Assembly (NCBI RefSeq): GCF_013694095.1
Contig: NZ_JACEFB010000011.1
Location: 1-64,000 of the forward strand
DNA: 64,000 nucleotides
Direction: 5' to 3'
Source: Thermogemmata fonticola
GTDB taxonomy: Bacteria > Planctomycetota > Planctomycetia > Gemmatales > Gemmataceae
Shown: piece by piece, positions 51,443-62,651 of the stretch
Layout: each line of letters starts with the position of its first letter
Numbering within the stretch: position 1 is the first letter of the stretch
Translations under genes and position numbers: made by a program
Notes under the pieces: model-generated
Seen by the model: only the letters and a program-made list of their open reading frames with translations
The model's database searches: none
Told to the model about the DNA's origin: nothing

Positions 51443-53236
51443 TCAGACGCTCAAAGAGGGCGCAGGAGTATAGGAGAACTCATGGGGCGGAGTGATAGGT
51501 TCTTCCTCGCCGCCGCGGTCCTTGAAGATATGGAGTGCTCGCAAACGGGACAGATCGAGGTATTTGGGTTCCGGGTACAGTTCGTGGGTGAAGGGGTTGC
51601 CGGGGGCATAGTCGTGGATCATGACGCGGACTTTGGGCAGGCCGCGGAAGTGGAGGTCTTCTGCGCGTCGGCGTCCGCCGTGGACATCGTACAACTCGGC
51701 CAGGATGCGCAGGACGCGCTCGACGTGTTTGAAGGAGACGCCGTCTTCGACGAAGATGATGTCGATGTGGGTGGCGCGGAGCAGGGCGTGGGCGTGCTGC
51801 CGGGCGCGGCGGGAAAGAACGGTATGATACGGCGGACCCACCAGGCTGGCGCGCCCTTCCTCGGAGTTGGGATCGGATTCTTCCCGACCGGCACTGTCGA
51901 GGAACCACCAGTGCGGGGCAAGCCAGAAGGCGCCGCCTCCCGGTCCACGGTAGGGGGCCAGCCGCTTGAAGAGTTTGTGCAAGCCCCGGAAGAGCTGGCG
52001 GCGCAGTTGGATGACATCCCGCCGTTCTAATCGTTCTCGTACCTCGGGCCGTTGCAGGTCCTCCACACTTACGCGCAGGGGCCAAGGCGGGTCGAAATCT
52101 GTCGCTTGGGATTGCTCCGGCGGGACAATAAGGATGGGAACATCCCCGCTCTGGCGCGGCGCCGGATGGCGGCGGACATACCAACCCCAGCGGCGGATAA
52201 GAGTGGCGGCGCGGGCGATGGCCAGCGGGTCGGTACCGCCGATGTGGACCGTCGGCGGAGTACGGCGAGCGGGATCGTGACGCCGGGACTGACACCAGAA
52301 CGCCAGGGTGACGGCCCACAAACCGGGCAAAAGCCAGGCGGCTACTGCTCCCAATAGGCCCGTCAGCGGCAGCGGGTCCTGACCTGGCGGCGGCCCCCAC
52401 AGGCGATTGCCGCAGGCTGTCACCAGGATATCCGCTGTCAACAGCAGGAGCAGGAAAGCGACGAGAGTCAACAGGCGGCGGATGGGCAGCGCGCGAATCC
52501 CGCGGCGGCTTTGCCAGACTACGGCCGCTTCATCCCGTCCCAGCAGCAGGCCGACCGCTGCCGTGAACAAGAGCAATCCGCCGTTGATCAGCAGAATCCA
52601 GCCGCAGGGTGCTTCCCAGGCCAGGGCGGAGATGAGCACGGCATACGCCACCACCGCGGCCAGTTCCACCCCTCGCCGGTCCGGATCGCCCAGGCGGGTT
52701 TTGAGCAGCCGATCCAGCACCGTTACCGGCACATAAACCCCGAAAAAAGTCAGCAATAGCAATAGCAGCCACAGGATGCCCAGCGCGGCCAGATATAAGG
52801 TGTAGGAACCGTACACGCCAAGCAGGCGCCAGCCCGCCTCGGGAGCCAGATACCAGAGTAGTCCTGCCAGCATCCCCCAGAGCACGAGACCGGCGATCCC
52901 CCAGGTGATCCAGCGCGGCACGGCTTGGGGCAGAGGCGGTTCGCCCCGCAGGTCCAAGCCTAGCTTGTATTGCCATTGGCTCGCCTGGTAGCCCCATTGG
53001 CCGCAGAGTTCCAGCAACCCCTCCAACCAGGGCAACGGCGTACGCCGGTGCCGGATCACCACCGTGATGAGAGCCACGTTGAGGGCCAGCAGCCCCAGCA
53101 GGTCCTGGAAATCGTGCCGGGCAAAGCGGCCGGCCACTTCCAGCGCCAGCACGAAGCCGCACAGCACTAAGGTGAATCGCCCGCCGTTGCGCAAGAAGCG
53201 GCGACTCCCCGGCCAGACTCGTGTCAACAGTTTCAT
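51443..53236 (-). CDS. Multi-TM membrane protein of unknown function
   Basis: I do not recognise the family (597 aa). The N-terminal 320 residues hold about eight or nine hydrophobic helices (for example TLVLCGFVLALEVAG, ILWLLLLLLTFFGVYVP, LLTLVAFLLLLLTADILV). The C-terminal 270 residues are soluble, with a WYVRRHPAPRQSGDVPILIVPP segment and a conserved-looking core THIDIIFVEDGVSFKHVERVLRILAELYDVHGG-type stretch. No catalytic motif was identified. Probably a planctomycete-specific protein. The ATG at 53236 is the only reasonable start. Confidence 0.75.
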   Translation of the reverse strand: MKLLTRVWPGSRRFLRNGGRFTLVLCGFVLALEVAGRFARHDFQDLLGLLALNVALITVVIRHRRTPLPWLEGLLELCGQWGYQASQWQYKLGLDLRGEPPLPQAVPRWITWGIAGLVLWGMLAGLLWYLAPEAGWRLLGVYGSYTLYLAALGILWLLLLLLTFFGVYVPVTVLDRLLKTRLGDPDRRGVELAAVVAYAVLISALAWEAPCGWILLINGGLLLFTAAVGLLLGRDEAAVVWQSRRGIRALPIRRLLTLVAFLLLLLTADILVTACGNRLWGPPPGQDPLPLTGLLGAVAAWLLPGLWAVTLAFWCQSRRHDPARRTPPTVHIGGTDPLAIARAATLIRRWGWYVRRHPAPRQSGDVPILIVPPEQSQATDFDPPWPLRVSVEDLQRPEVRERLERRDVIQLRRQLFRGLHKLFKRLAPYRGPGGGAFWLAPHWWFLDSAGREESDPNSEEGRASLVGPPYHTVLSRRARQHAHALLRATHIDIIFVEDGVSFKHVERVLRILAELYDVHGGRRRAEDLHFRGLPKVRVMIHDYAPGNPFTHELYPEPKYLDLSRLRALHIFKDRGGEEEPITPPHEFSYTPAPSLSV

Positions 53237-53716
53237 ACCCGCCCTGCCCGTAAGCCCTGGACCTGCCCCCAGGAAGACTCTCTCTGCTGCTAGGTGTGGC
53301 CTACATCATTGTGGCCCGCATTGAGAATCCTTGGCGAAGCATTGTTGTGGCCTACATCGTTGTGGCTTGCTGTATCGCGGTCTGCATCGGAGAAGTTTGC
53401 GCTTGCTGGCCCCCCTACTCCTCCCAATGGAACAACCTCGGGATGGCTTTCGGGAGAAGATGGGGGATGGCCGCCTTCCGCCGCGTTAGCTTTCCTCTTC
53501 TCCCTATTCCGAATCTGGTCTCCGAACGTCCCTATTGTATCACTTTGGCCAGCCGCTACGGGGGGTGGATCGGAGAAAAATGCTGTCCCCTAACCAAGCG
53601 GAGGGAAAGTTGTTTCCGGCGGCATTCCCTGTTTCCAAGTGCAGTGTTGGCTCATGACCGTTTCCCGGTGCAGTGCAGGGTCATGACCGGCGGGGCGCCG
53701 GGGTGGAGGAAAGGGC
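53237..53716. other. Divergent intergenic region with direct repeats
   Basis: 480 bp between the multi-TM gene and truD. TGTGGCCTACATC-TTGTGGC occurs at 53295-53315 and 53346-53366 with one mismatch. A second doublet around TCATGACCG lies near 53650-53700. The forward ORF through here lacks protein features. Confidence 0.6.
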
Positions 53717-54793
53717 ATGGAGAACCAAGGCAGGCGGAGTTGGCCGTTGTGGACGGCAGCGTGGCCGGGAGTCGGCGGGCGCATCCGGGAACGGCTGGAG
53801 GATTTTGAGGTCGAGGAGGTGGCGGCTTACGAGCCGTGCGGGCAAGGCGAGCATCTGTTTCTGTGGGTGGAGAAGCGGGGGGTCGGCTCGGAGTATCTGC
53901 TGCGGGCGGTGGCGCAGTGCCTGGGCATTCCGGTGGGTGCGGTGGGAGCCGCCGGGTTGAAGGATCGCTACGCTATCACGCGGCAGTGGCTGTCGGTGCC
54001 GCAGGAATGTGCCGAGCGCCTGGGTCGCCTGGAGGCGCTGCACGCCGAGGGGATATACCTGCTGCGGGTGGCACGCCATCGCAACAAACTCAAGCCGGGG
54101 CATTTGCGGGGGAATCGCTTTTGCATTTTCATTCGGGGAGCTTCGGCGGCAGCGCCCTGGCAGGCCATTTTGGAGAAGATCCGCCGGGAAGGCTTGCCGA
54201 ATTACTACGGTCCGCAGCGTTTCGGGCGGGAAGGCAGTACCCTAGCTTTGGGTTGGCAGTGCCTCCGCGGCCAACTCCGGCGGCGCCTCCGCCCGTTCCA
54301 ATTCCGCTTGGCCCTGTCCGCGGTCCAATCCCATCTCTTCAACGATTACCTGGCGCGCCGGCAAGAGGATGGCTTGCTCCACACCGCGCTGGAGGGGGAT
54401 GTGATGGCGCACTGGCCGGTCGGCGGACTGTTCCGGGTGGAGGATGTGGCGGCGGAACAGCGGCGGCTGGAAGCGCGCGAGATCGTGCCGGCCGGGCCGA
54501 TGTTCGGAACGCGCACCTACCCGGCGGCGGGAGTGGCGGCTCGGCGGGAAGCGGACGTACTGCGGAGCTATGACCTCACACCGGCGGTTTTTGCGGGCTT
54601 CGGCCAACTGCTCTCGGGCACGCGGCGACACAACCTCATCTACCTGGACGATCTGCAAGCCGAGTGGGAAGCAGAGGGATTGCGCCTGCGCTTTACCCTG
54701 CCGGCAGGGAGCTACGCCACGGTGCTGCTGCGCGAAGTCATGAAAAACGACGCTGTGGAAGCGGTTCCGCCGGATGAAGCCGAGGAGGAATGA
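53717..54793 (+). CDS. truD: tRNA pseudouridine synthase TruD
   Basis: Makes pseudouridine 13 in certain tRNAs (358 aa). The catalytic aspartate is D83 in AAGLKDRYAITRQ. Other TruD features are FEVEEVAAYEPCGQGEHLFL, RHRNKLKPGHLRGNRF, NYYGPQRFG and the QSHLFNDYLARR insertion region. The ATG at 53717 follows GGAGGAAAGG. Length is normal. It is convergent with the unknown gene that follows. Confidence 0.95.
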   Translation: MENQGRRSWPLWTAAWPGVGGRIRERLEDFEVEEVAAYEPCGQGEHLFLWVEKRGVGSEYLLRAVAQCLGIPVGAVGAAGLKDRYAITRQWLSVPQECAERLGRLEALHAEGIYLLRVARHRNKLKPGHLRGNRFCIFIRGASAAAPWQAILEKIRREGLPNYYGPQRFGREGSTLALGWQCLRGQLRRRLRPFQFRLALSAVQSHLFNDYLARRQEDGLLHTALEGDVMAHWPVGGLFRVEDVAAEQRRLEAREIVPAGPMFGTRTYPAAGVAARREADVLRSYDLTPAVFAGFGQLLSGTRRHNLIYLDDLQAEWEAEGLRLRFTLPAGSYATVLLREVMKNDAVEAVPPDEAEEE

Positions 54794-54821
54794 CAGGCCG
54801 AAATCACTGTCTGGTGCGCTC

Positions 54822-54905
54822 GGCATTCCGCTGCCATCCTCGGTTTTCGTTGGCCTTCGTTCGGCAACTCTGGCATTCCGCTGCCATCCTCGGTTTTCGT
54901 TGGCC
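54822..54905. repeat. 34-bp direct repeat pair after truD
   Basis: GGCATTCCGCTGCCATCC-type units at 54822-54855 and 54872-54905 are identical, with a 50-bp period. They lie in a 295-bp convergent gap without genes. Confidence 0.85.
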
Positions 54906-55088
54906 CCTGGGCTACTTTCCTGGGTACCCCCCGCTACTCTGCCGCCGCGATCGGCCGATCTTGTCCACCTCTGCATCGTGCTCTCTGCAACCCGGCGGGG
55001 TGCTTCCCAGAGCTAAGAACCGGGGGAAACTCACGAGGCGGGCCGGCTCACTTCCTCCGATCCCCTTCGGTTTTCCGACGATGACTTG

Positions 55089-56633
55089 TCACTTCCCTTT
55101 CTCCCCTTCCGCCTTCCAGACGATGACGTATTGCAAGGAGTTGAGGGAATCGGGTTTTTCCCCTGCTGGCGGGGGGGCTTCCAGGATGAAGCCATCCGGG
55201 GTGCGGCGGTAGAGGAAGGGCTGGCCGGTGGAGGGGTCGTTCGGGATCGGAGTGGCCGTGATGTCGGCGAGTCGCTCCGGGAGTTGGCCGTGATGGGTTG
55301 CGGCGTGCCAGCGGATGGCTTCGAGGGTTTGCAGGGCGGCGATCCGCCGCTGGGTGCGGGCAAAAGCGTAGCTGGTCTTCCACACCGACTTCAGGGTGAG
55401 GGCATAGACGCTCAGTAGCGCGTCATCCTGGCGCCGTACGCGTTGTTGTACCTGCTGGTCGAGCTTGGCGAAGCGCGCTTGGGCCTGATGGTACGGCAGG
55501 CGGAAAGCCTCAAGGGTGGCATCCCACCATTGCCGCAGGAGGAGCAGATTGCGCAGGAGGAGGGCTTGGGCGTCGGGCATCTCGTCCACAGCCTGGGGCG
55601 GTTGGCCGAGTTGCAGGAGTTCGGCACGCGCCGCGGGGGCTTGCTGGGCCGCAAGCTGGAGAAGCTGGGCTTCCTGAAAGGGCGGCGGACCCGCCGGGTT
55701 CCGGTGGAGGATGGCGTACATAGCGACCAGGTGGCGGCGGGCTGTCTCCGGCGGAAGTACCCCTTGGAATACTTCCTTCCATTGGGGCCGAGCCAGGCCG
55801 ATGAACTGCGCCTCGCCTTCGAGCATGGGCCAGGGGTGGGGCCAGGGTTGCGGCAATTGACTCAGCGCCAGAGAAAGGTTGGGGGCGGCGGGGCGGCTGA
55901 GCCAATCTTCGATACTGTCCCACGCGGAAGCCAGGATGGCGAGGCCCACCAGTGCGCGGATCAACGTCGGGCTTTCGGCAATGTCCCGTCCCAAGCGGAG
56001 ATGGGCCTGGAGTGTTCGCCAGGCATCCTCGGCTTGCCCCCGCGCGAGATGCAGGCGGAATTGCAGGCGGAGCAACTGACCCAGTTGCCGGTATTTGCCG
56101 AGTTCTTCCAGAAACGGCGTGACGTCTCCCTGGAGGAGGAACGGTTCAAGCTGCCAGTCGCAGGCGGTCAAAGCCGTGGCGTGCCGCAGGGCGAGCAAGG
56201 AGGGGCGGTAGGGTTGCAGATGGGCTTGGAGGGCGTCACCTTCCGGGGCCAATTGTTCGAGCGGCAGGGACAGCCAGCGGTCGATCTTGTCGGCCCGTTC
56301 CTGAGCTTCCTGGGGGTTGTGCGGCGGCGGAGGCAGCAGAGCGATGGCGCGGAGATATTCCAGGGCAGCATTCCCCCGGACCTGTTCGCTGGGGGGGACG
56401 AAGAGGGTGTACTTGAGGGGCGGAACAGGGGGCGGAGCGGGACCGAGGGTGAGTTTCCGCCCTGGGGGTTTGGCGGGCTTGGGGTCTGCCGGGGTCTGCT
56501 TGCCTGCTGGGGCCTCTTGAGCCGCCGCGGCCTTCCCTTCTCCTCTCGGCCCAAGGCCGGCGAGCAGGATTGCCAGCATTCCCGCGCCCAGCCCCAGGCC
56601 GAAGCCAGCCGCCAGCCGTCGTGTCGTGATCAT
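55089..56633 (-). CDS. Secreted/anchored helical protein of unknown function
   Basis: I do not recognise this 514-aa protein. An N-terminal signal or anchor (GFGLGLGAGMLAILLAGLG) is followed by a Pro/Ala/Lys-rich linker. An all-helical body rich in Leu/Ala/Gln follows at about 80-440, with a short C-terminal segment (IPNDPSTGQPFLYRRTPDGF) that resembles the planctomycete DUF-type tail TGxPFxY. GGAGA lies 9 nt before the ATG at 56633. It is upstream of nothing in its own strand until uvrB. Probably lineage-specific. Confidence 0.75.
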   Translation of the reverse strand: MITTRRLAAGFGLGLGAGMLAILLAGLGPRGEGKAAAAQEAPAGKQTPADPKPAKPPGRKLTLGPAPPPVPPLKYTLFVPPSEQVRGNAALEYLRAIALLPPPPHNPQEAQERADKIDRWLSLPLEQLAPEGDALQAHLQPYRPSLLALRHATALTACDWQLEPFLLQGDVTPFLEELGKYRQLGQLLRLQFRLHLARGQAEDAWRTLQAHLRLGRDIAESPTLIRALVGLAILASAWDSIEDWLSRPAAPNLSLALSQLPQPWPHPWPMLEGEAQFIGLARPQWKEVFQGVLPPETARRHLVAMYAILHRNPAGPPPFQEAQLLQLAAQQAPAARAELLQLGQPPQAVDEMPDAQALLLRNLLLLRQWWDATLEAFRLPYHQAQARFAKLDQQVQQRVRRQDDALLSVYALTLKSVWKTSYAFARTQRRIAALQTLEAIRWHAATHHGQLPERLADITATPIPNDPSTGQPFLYRRTPDGFILEAPPPAGEKPDSLNSLQYVIVWKAEGEKGK

Positions 56634-56746
56634 GAGGCGGTTCTCCGAGGGGAGGATCGAGATTCGTCACTCTGCTATTCGCCAGGATGCTGCCGATATT
56701 GGGGCTACCTTTCGGTCGGGCAGGTGGGAAGAATCCGGGAAATACC

Positions 56747-58828
<2,082 letters not shown>

Positions 58829-59283
58829 GGGAGCATCCTGGCTCTGCTGAGGGTCCCGTCCGCGGGAAAGGAAGCAGCTCCTGTCCGGCTAGCGGACTGT
58901 TTCGTGATCTATTGTAGGGGGGAAGGGGGAGGTGTGCCCCCCTGGGAAGGCGGCCATGCGGAGGCGGCTGAGGTGTGCGCGGAGGAAGCGCCAAGCGAGA
59001 AGGAATTCTCGACCGAAACGCGAGGCGGCCTCAAACTGGTATATCCGATAGAGCTGGCAGGACCCCGCCGGCTTCAGTGGCGTCGGTCGAGGAAAGAGCG
59101 CGGCAGACCGGCCAGGATCGGGTAAACTGATAGTGCTGGCCGTTGGCGAGCCGGAGCGTTCCTCGCCGTGGGGTCGGAGCGTTCCTCGCCGTGAAATGTG
59201 GGATGCTGCGAGGGGGGCTTTGCACGCAGGCCCGCAAGCGAAGTTCGGTCACGTCCCGATCATTCTTCTAGGAGGGCACGAAC
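58829..59283. other. Divergent intergenic region, no gene seen
   Basis: 455 bp between uvrB (leftward) and the Ig-repeat protein (rightward). The repeat pair at 59152-59193 lies here. Promoters for both genes are expected but could not be assigned. Confidence 0.5.
59152..59193. repeat. 19-bp direct repeat pair
   Basis: CGGAGCGTTCCTCGCCGTG occurs at 59152-59170 and 59175-59193 (period 23), about 90 bp before the Ig-repeat protein start. It could be a regulatory doublet. Confidence 0.75.
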
Positions 59284-61920
59284 ATGAGTCGTGAAGGCCA
59301 CCAGTCCGGTTTGCGAGTGCGCTTGCAGGCGGAGGCGCTGGAGGATCGAACCACGCCGGCGGGAAATGTGACCGCCTTCGTCTCCGGCGGTATCCTGTTC
59401 GTGCAAGGGGACAGCGCCAGCAATCAAGTCTGGCTCAGCTCCTTGAGTGAGGATACGGTGGCCGTCACGGCTCTGGGGGATACCCGCGTCAATGGCACCT
59501 GGCTGCCGCTGACCTTCAGCGGGGTGACGCTGGGCTGGGTCATCACGATGGGCCAGGGGAATGATCAGGTGTACATTTCCCGGACGCGAGGGAACATCGG
59601 TGTTTTCCTCAACACCGGGGCGGGGAATGACCACATCACCCTCAATCGGGCGCAGCATGCCGGGCCGACGGTCATTCGCAGCGGGGCGGGGGACGACCTC
59701 ATCTCGCTTGGCATGGGGCAGTATGCCGGGAGTGTGCTGGTTAACGCAGGCGGAGGGAATGATCGCGTCTTCGTCTCCGGGGTAAATTTCCGCAATGAGA
59801 CTCAGTTCGACGGCGGGCCGGGGTTCGATCAATTGGGATTGGATCAGAGCCGCTTCGGCGAGTCGCCAGCCATTCGCAACTTCGAGCAGGTCTTTACGGC
59901 CTTGATGCCAACGGCGGTGGATGACAGCGTCTCGGTTCCCGACAACGGGCGCATCACCATCTCCGTGCTAGCCAACGATCTGCCGATCGGCGGGCCGTTC
60001 CAGTTGGACTCCATCCGTATTGTCACCCAGCCGCAGCAGGGCACGGTGACCGTCAACAGCAATGGGACGATCACCTACGTGGCTCACACCACGGTGAATA
60101 GCGACAGCGACAGCTTCCAGTACACGGTGCGCAATCAGTTGGGCGGGGAGTCGAACGTGGCTACGGTGCATCTGCGCCTGCCGGTAGCTTTGCGCCCGCC
60201 AACACCCACCATCAGCACCACTGCTAGCAACCCGACCAATTTGGCCAGCATCCCCTTCCGCGTGACCTTCAACAAAAACGTGACGGGCTTTACTGCCGGT
60301 GACATTACGGTGACCAACGGCACGCTCTCCGGTTTTACCACCGTCAACGCTCAAACCTACACCTTCAACGTGGCTCCCACCGCGGATGGCCCCGTGACTA
60401 TCAACATTCCCGCCGGTGCGGCGACGGACAGCGGAGGCCGGCCCAGCACCGCCGCCTCTTTCAACATCACCTCGGACCGCACGGCGCCGACCGTGAATCT
60501 GACCACCACGGCTAGCGATCCCACCAATCTCGCGGCGATTCCTTTCACAGCGACCTTCAGTGAGAACGTGACGGGCTTTACTGCCGGTGACATTACGGTG
60601 ACCAACGGCACGGTCCAGAACTTCTCCGGCAGCGGCAGCACTTACACCTTTGAGGTGGTCCCGACCAGCAATGGGACAGTGACCGTGTCGATTGCGGCCA
60701 ATGTGGCTCAAGATGCCGCCGGGAACAACAACACCGCTTCCAACACTGTCACCCTCACCTCGGATCGCTCGGCTCCGACCGTGACCCTGAGCACGACAGC
60801 GACTAGCCCCACCAATCTCGCGGCGATTCCTTTCACAGCGACCTTCAGTGAGAACGTGACGGGCTTTACTGCCGGTGACATTACGGTGACCAACGGCACG
60901 GTCCAGAACTTCTCCGGCAGCGGCAGTAGCTATACGTTTGAGGTGGCTCCCACCGCGGATGGCCCCGTGACCGTGTCGATTGCGGCCAATGTGGCTCAAG
61001 ATGCCGCCGGGAATAACAACACTGCTTCCAATACTGTCACCCTCACCTCGGATCGCACGAAACCGACGCCCACCGTCAGCACCACCGCGGCGAGCCCCAC
61101 GAGCGACAATCCCATTCCCTTCACCGTCACCTTCGATGAGAATGTGACCGACTTCACCGCCGGCGATGTGCTCGTCACCAATGGCAGTATCATCAACTTC
61201 ACCCAGGTCAACGGGTCCACCTACACCTTCGACGTGGTGCCAAATACGACGGGCAATGTGTCCGTGACCGTGCCCGTTGATGTTGCCGAGGATGCGGCCG
61301 GGAATAAAAACAATGCCTCCAACACTGTCACGGTCAATTTCACCGGTAACGTCGTGACTACGACGATCACCACGACAGAGTCCGACCCGACCAACGCCAA
61401 TCCCATCCCCTTCGCCGTGACGTTCAGCGAAAATGTGACCGGTTTCACTCTCAGCGATATTCAGGTGATCAACGGCACAGCCCAGAACCTGACCGGCGGC
61501 GGTGCGAGTTACACCTTTGAGGTGGTACCGGGCGGAGATGGGCCAATTGTGATCGACATCCCCGCAGGAGCGGCGACCGGATCGTCAGGCACCCCCAACA
61601 GTGCTGGCACCTTCATCATCACCTCCGATCGCACCGCGCCGACGGTAAACATCAATTCCACTGGTATCAATCAAATTTCCGGGACGGCCAGCGATGCCAA
61701 CACGATCACCCAGGTGGAGCTGAGTATTTACAACGGTATGAATTACTGGGATGGCACTGGGTTCAACAGCTCCACGGAAGTGTTTGTCACTGCCAGTGGC
61801 ACGAATAACTGGAGCTATACTTTCATGACTCCTGGTACTTACACCGTGCATGCTCGTGCGACGGATGCCGCAGGCAATGTCGGGGACGACACGGAGACGG
61901 TAACTGTCAGTACAATCTGA
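59284..61920 (+). CDS. Large surface protein with RTX-like segment and Ig-like repeats
   Basis: A protein of 878 aa. Near the N-terminus is EALEDRTTPAG (17-27), a motif common on planctomycete surface proteins. Residues of about 80-200 carry repeated GxGND/GxGDD motifs (GQGNDQVY, GAGNDHITL, GAGDDLISL, GGGNDRVF) resembling calcium-binding RTX nonapeptides. A cadherin-like/Big_9-type domain follows at about 215-300. Then come five roughly 96-aa Big_12-like Ig repeats (TFSENVTGFTAGDITVTNGT type) and a final Ig-like domain. AGGAGGG lies upstream of the ATG at 59284. Probably an adhesin or stalk/matrix protein; the export route is unknown. Confidence 0.88.
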   Translation: MSREGHQSGLRVRLQAEALEDRTTPAGNVTAFVSGGILFVQGDSASNQVWLSSLSEDTVAVTALGDTRVNGTWLPLTFSGVTLGWVITMGQGNDQVYISRTRGNIGVFLNTGAGNDHITLNRAQHAGPTVIRSGAGDDLISLGMGQYAGSVLVNAGGGNDRVFVSGVNFRNETQFDGGPGFDQLGLDQSRFGESPAIRNFEQVFTALMPTAVDDSVSVPDNGRITISVLANDLPIGGPFQLDSIRIVTQPQQGTVTVNSNGTITYVAHTTVNSDSDSFQYTVRNQLGGESNVATVHLRLPVALRPPTPTISTTASNPTNLASIPFRVTFNKNVTGFTAGDITVTNGTLSGFTTVNAQTYTFNVAPTADGPVTINIPAGAATDSGGRPSTAASFNITSDRTAPTVNLTTTASDPTNLAAIPFTATFSENVTGFTAGDITVTNGTVQNFSGSGSTYTFEVVPTSNGTVTVSIAANVAQDAAGNNNTASNTVTLTSDRSAPTVTLSTTATSPTNLAAIPFTATFSENVTGFTAGDITVTNGTVQNFSGSGSSYTFEVAPTADGPVTVSIAANVAQDAAGNNNTASNTVTLTSDRTKPTPTVSTTAASPTSDNPIPFTVTFDENVTDFTAGDVLVTNGSIINFTQVNGSTYTFDVVPNTTGNVSVTVPVDVAEDAAGNKNNASNTVTVNFTGNVVTTTITTTESDPTNANPIPFAVTFSENVTGFTLSDIQVINGTAQNLTGGGASYTFEVVPGGDGPIVIDIPAGAATGSSGTPNSAGTFIITSDRTAPTVNINSTGINQISGTASDANTITQVELSIYNGMNYWDGTGFNSSTEVFVTASGTNNWSYTFMTPGTYTVHARATDAAGNVGDDTETVTVSTI
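60520..60926 (+). repeat. Recent duplication between Ig repeats 2 and 3
   Basis: A 119-bp block at 60520-60638 recurs without change at 60808-60926, exactly 288 bp (96 codons) away. A further 46-bp identical block follows. Repeat 1 shares the ACGGGCTTTACTGCCGGTG core and repeats 1 and 3 share the GCTCCCACCGCGGATGGCCC core, suggesting gene conversion between units. Confidence 0.9.
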
Positions 61921-61943
61921 AACACTCCCTGGAAGGTTACCAG

Positions 61944-62420
61944 TTAGCGAGAAGGGGTGTCTGGAGATGGGTCGGGCCGCGGTGGGGATTCGAGGATGAA
62001 GGTGACCGGTCCGTCGTTGATGAGTTCCACCTGCATATCGGCGGCGAAGCGGCCCGTAGCGACCGGGACCCCCCAGGCTCGCAGGGCTTGGATAAAGGCT
62101 TCGTAAAGGGACTGGGCCGTCGCTGGCTCTGCCGCCTGGGTGAAACTTGGCCGGCGCCCTTTGCGGCAATCGCCGTAGAGGGTGAACTGGCTGACGACGA
62201 GCACAGCGCCCTGCACGTCCTGGACATCGCGGTTCATCTTGCCCTGAGCGTCGGGGAAGCCGCGGAGGTGGACGACTTTTTCCGCCAGCCATTCGGCGTC
62301 CGCCGTCGTGTCGCCCTGCCCCACACCCAAGAGGACTAGCCAGCCGCTGCCGATCTGACCGGTCACTTCCCCTCCGACAGTGACGCGCGCTTGCCGGACC
62401 CGCTGGAGCACCGCCCGCAT
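61944..62420 (-). CDS. dtd: D-aminoacyl-tRNA deacylase
   Basis: Removes D-amino acids (and mis-charged glycine) from tRNA (158 aa). The family motifs are [17 protein letters not shown] at 77-93 and the Gly-cisPro-bearing NDGPVTFIL at 135-143. [15 protein letters not shown] is the usual N-terminus. GGAGGAA precedes the ATG at 62420. The C-terminus has a short Pro/Ser tail. It ends 23 bp from the Ig protein's stop, convergent. Confidence 0.95.
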   Translation of the reverse strand: MRAVLQRVRQARVTVGGEVTGQIGSGWLVLLGVGQGDTTADAEWLAEKVVHLRGFPDAQGKMNRDVQDVQGAVLVVSQFTLYGDCRKGRRPSFTQAAEPATAQSLYEAFIQALRAWGVPVATGRFAADMQVELINDGPVTFILESPPRPDPSPDTPSR

Positions 62421-62651
62421 CGCTTCCTCCGCTTCACCTTGGCCTTGTTTTCTTGGCTTCGGTCCGTTGTGTGTCGATTCGTTGTGTGTCCTCTGCCTCG
62501 GCTTCGCCTCGTCTTCTTCCGCCCCGCTTCAGTCTATCGAGACTCTCCGTCCCCCCACCGGCGGATACCGCGGGAACGAGGGCGGCTCCAGACGTTGCGT
62601 GGGGTTTGGGGTTGGCCCTCGCATGGGCATTCGGATCAGCTCTGGCTTGGT

